Shown in pieces: positions 44,798 through 54,430 of a stretch of DNA of 64,000 nucleotides. The notes below the pieces were generated by a model. It did no database searches and had not been told where the DNA came from. It saw only the letters and a program-made list of their open reading frames with translations. This DNA comes from Amblyornis subalaris. Taxonomy: Eukaryota > Chordata > Aves > Passeriformes > Ptilonorhynchidae. How positions within the stretch are numbered: position 1 is the first letter of the stretch; each line of letters opens with the position of its first letter. Both the position numbers and the translations under genes were made by a program. The stretch covers positions 577,814 to 641,813 of the forward strand of contig JACAXG010000075.1 of assembly GCA_018881555.1 (NCBI GenBank). The letters run 5' to 3'.

Positions 44798-47700
44798 AGC
44801 ACTGCAAGGACCACGCAGTGCGGGTGGGCACAGCTCTGCCTCACCTTCAGGCATGCGGGAGAGGGATTTTAGGGAACATCTATTACACAGGGAACTGGCT
44901 GGAATCTTCATTTTTCCTAATAATTCAGCTTTCTATTTGAAACTGCTCCAACTGCAATTCCAGAGAAACTGCTCTTCCCGTGCAGGTGCAGCGAGGATCA
45001 TTCTGCACTCGGCATGGGCGACTCTCACCGAAGCTGGGGCTGTTTTCAGCCGATCTAGAAATGACTCTAATTTTGCTGCACAGCTAAAAACTCTGCTGTT
45101 ATCAGGAGCAGGAAACCTCACGGCACAACCAACACGCGCAGATCAATGAAAGAATCCCCTGTTCTAAAGCAGAAGTTTCTGTTAGAAAAAAACCCCAAAC
45201 AAACAACAGAAAAAAAACCCCAAACTGTGGTTTCTAGGAGAAACCGCAAGTTTTCTAACCGTTTCTATTTCGGAGCTAATGTTGGGTTTATTAAGTACGG
45301 GGCTATCAGGACGATGTGCAATTAAGGAGGAGAGATTCCCTCCCTCTCCACCGCGCTTCCCGAAGTGTTCGCACAAAGAAGGCAAAGTATCGGGCCGGGC
45401 TGCCGGGCAGCTGCGCGGCCGAGGGCGGCACAGAGGGGCCACCCAGCCCCGGGGCGCACAATCGCCCTCAGTTGTACCAACAAAGCCGCACTATCGGAAG
45501 CGCAGGAGCATCGGAACAGGCAGATTCCCTGCAGGAACGGCGGAGCTCATCCTGGGCTGCCGGGTAGAAGCTCGGTGGCACCGGGGAGAGAACGCTGCCT
45601 GCTNGCTGCGGCAGAAACCCACCTGCTTCTGGATGGAAAATGATCCAGGAGAAGGGGTTACGTTTCGCTGTCCCCTCTGCTTTAACAAAGACAATTCCAT
45701 TTTCCAATTCCTATCTCTTTCCAGCTTCCTCAGGAAGAATGGACTCTCAAAACATATAGTTTTGGGAAGAACACATTCATCAGACACTTGGTGCCTTGGT
45801 TTGCATCTGTTAAAATCCTAGAAAATACCTTCCCGGAAGACGTGCTGGCAGAACAGCCACCTCGGGCTGCCTGCAGCCAGCCTGTTCCCACTGATGTACG
45901 AGGATATCAAAATCAATGGAAGTTTTACCCACCAGCCCCAGCCAGGCGGGAGGATGGCTCCCTGGGCCCTGCCTGGAAGCAGATTCCCTGTGAGGGAAGT
46001 CAAGCAGGCACTTACTCAGGTTCACTTTCATCCTTGGAGAAGCTGAAGGGCAAAAGAGATGGCACCGGGCACCCNGGGTCGTGCCAAGCAGGAGTGTTGC
46101 TCCCAAAACTCACCAACTCCTCACCATCTCTGTCACAATGTTAATGAACTCATAACGTGGTATAATTAAAAACTGAGTGTGTCAGGAGGCACAGCCTCCT
46201 CCAGTTAACTTTTCCTGATGCTGTCAAACCCGGGTTACAGCACATTTCTGAGATATTAATTTAATTCCTCTATTTTATGTCAATCAGAGAACACGATGTT
46301 CCCCCCGAGGACGGTGGAACACGCTGGATCAGAATCTGAAATTAAAACACAGGGCACTTGGGGAAAGCCTCGCTTCACCCCGTGGTTTTCCTGCTCCAGC
46401 ACTGCTTGTCTGAAAATTTTCCAGGAAAACCGGTGAAATGCACAAGAGCTCCAGACTGGGAACAGGTTTATTACGGGATCCCAGAGTGCTTTACAAACAC
46501 CACAGCTGGGACACGGAGAACAAAGCAAATTGGAGATGCTGGGGCAGGAACGGGACCAGCAGCTCCTGCCAGAGTGACCTGAGCTCTCCTCTCGGAGGGG
46601 AAAGCCAAAACGAGAGTGAGAACCCAGCAATGCTCCACTCCCTTCCATTTTCCAGGTGAAAGGGAAAGGCAGCATTTCCACTCCAGAGAGAGGATCGCAG
46701 CCTTCTGGCAGAGGTGTGGTGCCCACCGGGTGTGTGAGGCTCCACGTCAGGAGCTTTCCAGGAAGGTGACGCTCCACAAATCCCAACGCAGAGAACTCTG
46801 CGTTCCCACCTCCTCTTCCTCGGAGTCAATGCCCTCCCGCATCCCCCTCGGGAGGATCGGCCTTCCCACAGGGTTATCCAAACCACTGAGATAATCTCGG
46901 AAGCAAACAATCCTCGGGTATTTCCCGCTCCAGTAGTTGATCACACACAGAGGTGAGACTTGGAGCACATCCTGCACTCNTCGGCTCTCCAGTGCCAGGA
47001 CTAGGCTTGACAAATCACAGCCTTCCTGCACCCCCAACGTACACCTTGTACAGGGAATTTCCATGTTTTAGTCGGCTGAACCATCCCTGAAATTGGTGCT
47101 CCNCATGTTGGTGAGCTCTGGATGAACCCGCTGAGAGCTACAAGCTCTGCCTGCAGCCCCTGGGTCAGAACCGACTCTCGTATTTCAAAGTGAGGACTGT
47201 GACCCCTGGGTCTGCCATGGTCCTTCACTCCTCCTCCCCAGGGGTACTTTCTTCCCAAGCTGGAGAGTGAACCTCTCCAAATTCCACTTCAGTCCTGGCA
47301 AACCAAACTCTACAGGTTTCCTTTTGTGAAATAAAAGATTTTGNTTCCCTGAGCACACTTGTACCCTTTAAAATCGCTGTTTCACCTTCCTTCAACACCG
47401 GTGATGGAACAGATGAGTTCCCAGAAGAGCGTGGAAGTTTTGGGCCAAACTTTGCCCTTGTTTCCCCAGCACACACCCATCCACTCCTTTGTTTCCCAAA
47501 TCCTAACAAACTTCTCCGGTAAGAGTCACCCCACCTTTCCCCAGGGCCGCGGCCTCCTCCAGGCATTCATTCACCTTCCACCTGGGACGGTGCCGTGTGT
47601 CACAGGGGTGCAATTCCCTGTGCCCACATCCCAGCTTCTCAGCCCCGCTCACTGCCTCCTCCACCCACACCAGGAACNGTCAGAGAGACCAGTTCTGCCT

Positions 47701-47852
47701 CAACTCATCCTCAGGACAAGCCTCTAAATGTCCCATTTTCCCCATTTTAATTACCAACACCCATATTAACAGCCCCTCCTTTACGCTGGGAGAATTCGTT
47801 CTTTTCCCCTCCCCATACACTAAATTCCACCCATTTCCCAGGGAACTGATCC

Positions 47853-47858
47853 TTTATT
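47853..47858 (-). terminator. Alternative distal poly(A) signal, SRSF1
   Basis: AATAAA on the minus strand (CTCAATAAAGGATC), about 155 nt beyond the main candidate. It would lengthen the UTR by roughly 160-180 nt. Confidence 0.35.
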
Positions 47859-47989
47859 GAGGAGAAGCTCAAACATGGACGCTTCCTGTGGAACACTCCA
47901 GGCTCTGTTCCACACAAAAGGCTTTTGTCTGGATCCCCAACGCGAGGGCGGCGGGCGAGGACGAGACTCCGCGATCAACGATGACACAG

Positions 47990-49945
47990 GGTATATGTTT
48001 TTGTAAAAATTTTATTTGTCAAAGAAAAAAAGCAATGGCCAATTGAAACCTACGTCATCTTTAACTCCAATTTTGGTCTTTAAATTTAGAGAAATGACTT
48101 ATTTACTTTTTTTTTATTTTTAAACAAACCCCCCTTTTTCCCCTTTAAGGTTTACCATCTACTCGTGCTGAATCCTTCCAAGGAGATTGCTCCAGCGTAC
48201 CTCTCCAGGTCCTCGCTTTGCTCCTTTTACCAAAAAAATGCAAAACTCCATCGTGCATCTTAAGGGCTCCAATCGTCAAAAATAGGAAAAAAAATATCTT
48301 TGGAATAGCCAATTGAGTTGAATAAAAAAAATCCACACGAATGCGGTTTGGTTGGGGCAGGAATCCACTCCTATGTTCCTGGTAATTTGATCCCGCTCCA
48401 TGAATCCTTGTAATTCAGCCTCCCTATCCTATCCACATTATGATTTGAATCCAATGATCCAGCTCCAAGGATTGGGATCCAGTGAGCCCTCTCCAATCCA
48501 AACCTTTATAACCAGCAAAACCAAAAAAGAGGAGGCAAAAAGTTAGATACTGTAATGAAAAAATAGGATTCTGGGGAATGATCAGTTATGTTTGCCATCA
48601 ATTAATTCAGATGTACAGTAATAACTATCAATTCCCCAAAACAAACTTTCCAATGGTGATGCTCAGATAATTTCTTTAGAAATGTTAATTACTATTTGGA
48701 GGAAACATTGTAAATATTTACAATATGTCAACTGGAAATGCCAACATACTCAGCGCATTGGTGGGTACGAGGTTTTGTGGTTGTAAAAAATGGTTTTACT
48801 AAACTGGAAAAGCTTTAACTGCTCGGTCTATCCACCTACTATGGAATGGCTGGACTACAGCTGCACTCCCAGCTGGAGGGAACGTTAACAATCGGTGTTT
48901 TCACACGGATCGTGAGTCAATCGTGAATTAGTCTGAGGGGGCAGGGCTGAGACTTAAATTATTCCCCACTAGGTTTGCTATTTTTATTTTGCTTTCATTC
49001 TGGTACTTATAAAAATGCAACAGCCACGCTGTATCAGTCACACAGAGGACATGCAGATTTTAGCAGTATTGATATTATACTCTGATTGCAAGTTCTACTA
49101 CAAGTGTACGGATACTACGGACATGGACACTTGTAACCAAACGCTGCGGGACAAATAAACCAATACTCCCCCCCCGGCCCCGGTTATTCCTTTAAAAAAC
49201 TAGAATGGAATAGAGAATTACAAAAGCAGGGATTTGGCCACAATTGCCCCCCCAGNAGAAGTAGTTTTAAAAGAGAAGAGCAATCGCAGCCTGCGGTCAC
49301 GAGAACATGCCTGAAGCGACACGTGGGGACACGTATGTGCTCGGCCTCAATTCCCCTGTCTCTCAGTATAAGGTCAATACTGCCAAGTTCATCTGTGACA
49401 ATAGCACTTGGAGTCATACCATTGCCTCCATTATTGATCTGATCCTCCTCAATCCTCCTTTTGACAATCCTAAAATGATTGACATGTGCTCCACAATCCT
49501 TTAATCCAAAGCATTCTTAATCCATCTCTTCAGATATGTCTACAGAAAGACACACGAAAAGGCAAGATAAAATGTAAGATCCCCCAGAAGAGACAAGTTA
49601 GCCACAAACATCCCAACATCCCCAGCTCGTCTCGACCACAGCGGAACACTGAGACATTTACACAGCAATACCACAGCTCCAAGAATGTTGGTATTGAACT
49701 AGAACTAAACCGGAACAATCCTGACTGACAGCAATTAAAATACAATTTACCAAAGACAGGAGGGGAATGTTGGTGTCGAGGAGCAAATACTCACTAGGGA
49801 TTTTACACAAGAATGCAATTCAACACTTCAGCCAATTCGAGTAAAACAGTTGGAATTTTTTAAAAAAAATAATGAAAGACTGTACTAAGTAAAGGAAAAC
49901 TGTGTACAACATGGGGTTCTACAAAAAGATCAGAGCTAGTGATGT
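47990..49945 (-). other. SRSF1: SRSF1 3' UTR (distal end approximate)
   Basis: About 1.95 kb of AT-rich, non-repetitive sequence follows the stop. In mammals this UTR is unusually conserved and contains alternatively spliced segments used for autoregulation by nonsense-mediated decay. I could not assign those junctions here with confidence. One N lies at 49256. Confidence 0.75.
48011..48016 (-). terminator. SRSF1: Poly(A) signal of SRSF1
   Basis: AATAAA on the minus strand (GACAAATAAAATTTTTAC) is followed within about 30 nt by TG-rich sequence (TATACCCTGTGTCATCGTTG). It marks the end of the AT-rich 3' UTR and the return to CpG-containing intergenic DNA. Confidence 0.65.
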
Positions 49946-50140
49946 TTATGTACGAGATCGGGATCTGCTGTGGCGGGGAGAGTAGCGTGGAGATCCTCTG
50001 CTTCTTCTTGGGGAATAACTGCGGCTTCTGCTGTTGCTTCGACTACGGCTCCTGCTACGACTACGGCTGCGGGACCGAGATCTTCCATAGCTTGGGCTTC
50101 TTGGGCCATCAACTTTAACACGGATGTAGGCAGTTTCTCC
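49946..50140 (-). CDS. SRSF1: SRSF1 exon 4: RS domain and stop
   Basis: The acceptor is TTCAATAG|GGAGAA. There are 64 codons then TAA at 49948-49946. The exon runs from [20 protein letters not shown] through the RS repeats to SRSRSRT. A longer-looking open frame over the same bases is a shadow. Confidence 0.98.
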   Translation of the reverse strand, partial: GETAYIRVKVDGPRSPSYGRSRSRSRSRSRSRSRSNSRSRSYSPRRSRGSPRYSPRHSRSRSRT

Positions 50141-51380
50141 CTATTGAATAGACAGAACTTTCGATTGACACGTCGAGGCTTCAGGGCCATGTTTCAGGCA
50201 TGCTGACAGACTGCAGACAGCGTTACTANGGCCGGGACAGACAGCAGAGCTTACACGTCTATCTCCAGCCTGACCACACACTTATTCAGCTGCTTTGTAA
50301 CCAAACAGTGAACACCACACGTTCCTTACCTTCAAATCCTACTGTTAAGCCCCTTGTATCCAATTCTGGACAAAAAAAGTAAGTGTGATACCTACCTCGT
50401 GAGATCTAAATTTAGTGTTATCCAGCTTTCGCACAGCGTAGGTCATGTCTTCCTTCCGCACAAACTCCACGACACCAGTGCCATCTCGGAAAACATCAGC
50501 ATAACATACATCACCTGCTTCACGCATGTGATCCTTTAAATCCTGCCAACTTCCACTTGGAGGCAGCCCTACAGAGAAACCAAGACATGACTTTAAAACC
50601 GGATTAGAGCCTCACCTCCTGTAGTTACAGGAGCAGCAAAGCTGCAGTGAAAAAGAGAAGCGCTCAGCGTCGGGAGCACACCACTCCTCCCTCCCAAAGC
50701 ACACGGGGCGATGCTTTCTAAAGAGCAGCTCGCAGCAGCACCGCGCCTGCAGGACCCCGGGGGAGCACTTGGGCTGACAGAGAGCAATGACTCACCCGAG
50801 ACGATCACTCTGTACTCCGAGCGCCGGGACGGGGGGCCGTACCTGCCCCGAGGGGCTCCTCCCCCTCCGCCACCGCCGCCGCCTCTGCCGGTGCCGCGGC
50901 CGCTCCGAGGGAACTCCACGCGGAGGCGATACCCATCGTAGTCGTAGCCGTCCCGCCCGTAGACGGCGTCCTCCGCGTCCCTGCGGGCGGCACGGGGCGG
51001 GCGGTGAGCGCGGCCGCCGCACCCCCCGCCTTTGTTCCCGCTTCCCGCCCGCCTCTGCCCGCCCGCCGCCTCACCAGGCCCCGTTAGCGCGGCCCAGGGC
51101 GCGGGGCGATGCTCCCGGGCGGGTAACTGCGGCTCCGCCGGGGCCGGGCGGCCCCGGGGCCCAGGGCAGCGCCAGAGGGGTCTCACCTGGGGTCCTCAAA
51201 CTCGACGAAAGCGAAGGGCGGGCCCCCGCGGCGGTTCTTCAGGTCGATGTCGCGGATGGCGCCGTACTTGTAGAACACGTCCTCGATGTCCTTGGTGCGG
51301 ATGTCGGGGGGCAGGTTCCCCACGTAGATGCGGCAGTCGTTGTTGCCGGCCGGGCCGCGAATGACGCCGCCGCCGGACAT
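49946..51380 (-). CDS. SRSF1: Serine/arginine-rich splicing factor 1 (gene level, complete)
   Basis: Four exons (51380-51187, 50980-50796, 50568-50396, 50140-49946) join to exactly 248 residues plus stop, the length of the mammalian protein. RRM1 (about 16-91) has RNP2 CRIYVGNL and RNP1-region [10 protein letters not shown] Gly-rich linker ([15 protein letters not shown]) leads to the pseudo-RRM2 (about 121-195), with its invariant SWQDLKD at 133-139. The C-terminal RS domain (about 198-247) is dominated by Arg-Ser dipeptides, the target of SRPK and CLK kinases. The protein binds exonic enhancers, recruits U1 snRNP and shuttles between nucleus and cytoplasm. Compact introns (206, 227 and 255 nt) and a CpG-island promoter fit a highly expressed housekeeping gene. 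The segment SEYRVIVSG reads SENRVVVSG in human from memory. Confidence 0.99.
50396..50568 (-). CDS. SRSF1: SRSF1 exon 3: pseudo-RRM2
   Basis: The acceptor is TCTCTGTAG|GGCTG and the donor CACGAG|GTAGGT. The 173 nt encode residues 127-184, including SWQDLKD and the C-terminal helix of RRM2, ending RSHE in phase 0. Confidence 0.98.
50796..50980 (-). CDS. SRSF1: SRSF1 exon 2: end of RRM1, Gly linker
   Basis: The acceptor is CCCGCAG|GGACGC and the donor TCTCGG|GTGAGT. The 185 nt complete Arg65 and encode [20 protein letters not shown], the Gly-rich linker and the first strand of RRM2 through Ser126. Confidence 0.97.
51187..51380 (-). CDS. SRSF1: SRSF1 exon 1: RRM1
   Basis: The start ATG (context CTCGCCATGTCC) opens [15 protein letters not shown]. 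There are 64 codons plus two bases, and the donor is CCCCAG|GTGAGA. There is no in-frame upstream stop nearby, but family identity fixes the start. Confidence 0.98.
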
Positions 51381-52260
51381 GGCGAGGTCGGCAATGTTTG
51401 CGGCGGCGCGGGGCGGCGCGGGGCGGTGCGGGCGGCGCGGGGCGGCGGTGGCGGGGCCGGGCCGGGCTCTCGGGGCGCTCGTCACCTCCCCCGACCGCCG
51501 CTCCAAAATGGCGCCCGCGGCTCCGCTCGCGCTGCCTCTGCGCGCACCGATCTCACCCCGGGACGCAGCACCGACCGCAGCACCGCCCGCGCTCACGGTG
51601 GACGAGCGGCGCAGGCGTCTGCCGCCGCGTCCTCACTCCTCCGCCCTGCGCATGCGCGGTTGCACCGCAAAGTAGTCCCTCCGTTCTTGCCGCTTCGGAG
51701 AAGCCGAGACCGTTCGGACGGCGCAGCTGCGGGATGCGAGGGTGCGGCGAGCTCGACTGTGCCCCGGGGAACCTCCGGTGTCCGCGGCGGGGAAAGACGC
51801 ACCTCCCGTCTGTCGCTTTCCCGGCGGCTGGCCGCATGACGTCACGTCCGGTGCGGCGCCCCGCGCCTTCTAGGTCCGGCCGGGGAGGGCGTGCCCCACA
51901 ATGCCCCGCGCGGGACGGCGGGGGCGCTTGGCGCCAAGCGGGGAGCGTGTCCCACAAGGCATTGCGGCGGGACCGCGCGTGGCGTGAGGGGAGGGCTGTG
52001 TCCCCAGCGTGTCCCCGCCGTATCCCCCGTGTGTCCCCGCCGTGAGCTGAAGGGCCGTGCTCGCGGCTCTGTCCTGCTGTGCCGTGCCCAGGGACAGTGG
52101 GGAGAAGGGATCTGCCCGCTCCCCGGGGGCAGGAGGGCGGTTGACCCAAAATGGCCGCCCCGAGGGCACAGAGAGCGGGAGCAGCCCCGGCCCGCTCTGC
52201 CAGGCAGGCACTCAGCTTACGCATCACCTTTAGCAACTAACGTTCCGTTTTAAACCTGTT
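51381..52260. promoter_or_regulatory. SRSF1: CpG island, SRSF1 promoter, possibly bidirectional
   Basis: GC-rich upstream region. A perfect cAMP response element TGACGTCA lies at 51837-51844 and an NRF1 palindrome TGCGCATGCGC at 51647-51657. YY1-type words AAAATGGCGCCC (51505-51516) and AAAATGGCCGCC (52148-52159) are both on the plus strand. There is no TATA box. The open frames across the island (for example 50787-51839 and 51553-52236) are compositional. Confidence 0.75.
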
Positions 52261-53535
52261 GAGTTTGTCTTTTTCTCCCCTCACGGTGTGTTTTCCTGTT
52301 ACCGAACGCACGTGATGGTTTCTGGGGGCTCTTGCATCAAACACTTCTTTTGCAACAGACCCCGATGAGTTTGGACAGAACAAACTAATAATGGCCTTGA
52401 CTTTGTGTCTATGTTAAAGTTAATAAAAGTGAAGGAAAAAAAAGCNTTAGGAATTGAGGCAAAGTCACATCCCAAGTGGACACAATTGAGGACAATGGTG
52501 AGGGCTGCATGCTCCTGCAGAAGAATGTGCTGTATAGTGCGCTTGTGAAGGTTTAATGTAGGGTCACATGCAAAACATGCACAAAAGAGGGCAGAAAAGG
52601 ACTTCCTGGGAAAGAAGCAAGGCAACAATGTCCAATTATGTCTATAAGACTATGTTTTAAATAAAGTCACTTTAAAGCATCAGTGGAGTACTCTGGGTTG
52701 TCACAAAGCCCTCACAGATGCGTTAAAGCAGCTTTAGAGTGAGAAACCACTTCAGTGTGCCTCAGTCCACGAGATAATACAGGAAGGTGGGGGAGATTGT
52801 GCTAAAAATTATTGAAATAAGTGATCTTGTGCAATCTGGGTGTCTCTGAGCCCTGGGTGTTGTTTGTATCAGCACAAGACTCCATGTGGTGCTGGAGAGG
52901 CTCAGTCACTGAAACCCCTGTGAGGGGTTAAAGCAGTGTCAGAGTGCAGAGAAAACCCTTTTAGGCTCCTGAGTCAATTAAGGGATTGTGAAAAATGCCT
53001 TCTGGCTCTTCCTTGGAGCCNGTCATGCTGCCCTCATTTTTCACATGTTAATGAAAAATGCATATTCCTCTGGAAAAACAGCAATCCCGTGGCTGACAGG
53101 GAAATATTTTCAGTGTAACATCACGACATGTGTGACTGTTACAAATGCTGCTCGTTTTTCTCTCATTGAGGCTGAAGTGCAGCGATGTGCTCTGCTCTGG
53201 GGGTTTTTAACGGGGAATGTCCCTGTTGGGTCACCAANGGATTAAACAACAGAGGTTAATGACAGAGAGATGGGGTGAGAGAGCTCATCTTCACGAGAGG
53301 TGGTTGGCGAAGGGTAAAGTCCCAACTGCCTCGGGATTTTCTGCATCTGTAACAGAGTTTTAGGGTTTTACAATTCCCTTTTTAGTGGAACACAATGTGG
53401 TGAGCAGTGACTGCGGCCCCTGTGGTTCCAGCGCAGATCTATGTGACTTCAGTGGGTAGTTTGGGGGAAATAATGGGGTTTTAACATTATTTAACAAGGT
53501 GTTCAGTTATTTGCCAGCTCATTAGAAATACTTGC

Positions 53536-53820
53536 AGAGTCTCCATCCCTGGAGGTGTCCAAGAAATGACAGGACATGGCACTCAGTGCTGTGGTCTGGT
53601 TGACAGGGTGGTTATGGGTCAACGACTGGACTTGATAATCTTGGAGGTCTTTTCCACCCTACATGATTTGAGGATTCTGTGATCCCTGGAAGTGTCCAAG
53701 GCCAGGCTGGACGGGGCTTGGAGCAACCTGGGATTGTGGAAGGTGTTCCTGCCCATNGCAGCGGGTNGAACTGAATGAGCTTTAAGGTCCCTCCCAATCC
53801 AAACGTTTCTGTGATATTAA
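53536..53820 (+). mobile_element. CR1: Two adjacent CR1 3' ends
   Basis: Copy 1 (about 53536-53684) runs from CATCCCTGGAGGTGTCCAAG to GGAGGTCTTTTCCACCC and ends ATTCTGTGAT. Copy 2 (about 53685-53818) starts CCCTGGAAGTGTCCAAGGCC, passes GGACGGGGCTTGGAGCAACC, and ends CCCAATCCAAACGTTTCTGTGAT. Both are sense on the plus strand and differ enough to be different subfamilies or ages. Confidence 0.88.
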
Positions 53821-53929
53821 AAAACCCCAACGAGTCCCCTCCCCACAAAAAACAAACCACAAAGACCCCAATTATACTTTTCCCAGGTGCAGGGAAGCTC
53901 CATCCTTTGCCAAGAAATGAGTCTCTATT

Positions 53930-54430
53930 TTCAAAAACTTGTTAAACCGCTGAAAATTATTTTAAAGGCGTCATAAACCAACGGTAAGTCTGCCTGGTTG
54001 GTGAAAACCCTGTTGCATAATTTCTTTTATGTGTTAATAATCCTCATAACTGCTTTAAATTATTGTCTTAATTACCTTAATGAAGTGTCTCTTTATAGAA
54101 GTATTGGATGTTTTCTTCCTCATTACCTTCCTTAGCTCTGTGTTATCAGTGGACTGTTTAGTTGGATATGCTGCGGAATACTTATTTCTCAGAGTCATTT
54201 TTGGCTTTCTAGCAAAACACATATGGGGAGAATCAATAAATTATGTAGAAAATAAATTACAGGGAAGGCAAAGGCAAATGATATTGCTAAAGAAAAAAGA
54301 AGCCAACTACTGTGAAATGACAAGTTTTTGTTCTCAAAATGGGAGCAATAGCAACCAGAGCTTTCCAAGGGAGGATATTGGTGAATAATGCAAATATTAC
54401 CCCTGTAACATCACTCTTATTGTTATTCCT
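53930..54430. promoter_or_regulatory. AT-rich island, candidate conserved non-coding element
   Basis: About 500 bp of AT-rich non-repetitive DNA lies next to the CR1 pair, with dense TAAT, ATGCAAAT-like (AATGCAAATATT) and GATA words. A 102-codon plus-strand ORF (54080-54388) lies in it but shows no domain and no splice context. Its composition is typical of vertebrate developmental enhancers. Confidence 0.3.

Larger units (their letters stand above)
38061..47840. other. Intergenic spacer between VEZF1 and SRSF1
   Basis: No coding exon was recognised on either strand. Apart from the repeats, CpG island and CR1 fragment listed separately, it has AT-richer non-repetitive islands at about 39480-39620, 39900-40130, 42880-43180 and 44040-44290, and a moderately CpG-rich, non-repetitive block at 45340-45620. 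The rest is ordinary GC-rich intergenic sequence. Confidence 0.6.

Noticed and set aside
44258..44844. Repetitive ORFs on both strands around 44.3-44.8 kb
   Set aside because: They are generated by the 29/34-bp minisatellite, whose mixed unit length shifts frame. There is no start, splice or domain support.
49936..50190. 84-codon minus-strand ORF rich in Ala/Val/Glu over SRSF1 exon 4
   Set aside because: It is an alternate frame of the RS-domain exon, whose true frame continues exon 3 and ends at TAA 49948-49946.
50787..51839. 350-codon plus-strand ORF opposite SRSF1
   Set aside because: It is antisense to verified SRSF1 exons in CpG-island DNA. Its apparent sequence is a shadow of the RRM1 coding exon.
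54080..54388. 102-codon ORF with hydrophobic N-terminus
   Set aside because: It looks membrane-like only because AT-rich codons give Phe/Leu/Ile. There is no splice context, family match or promoter.
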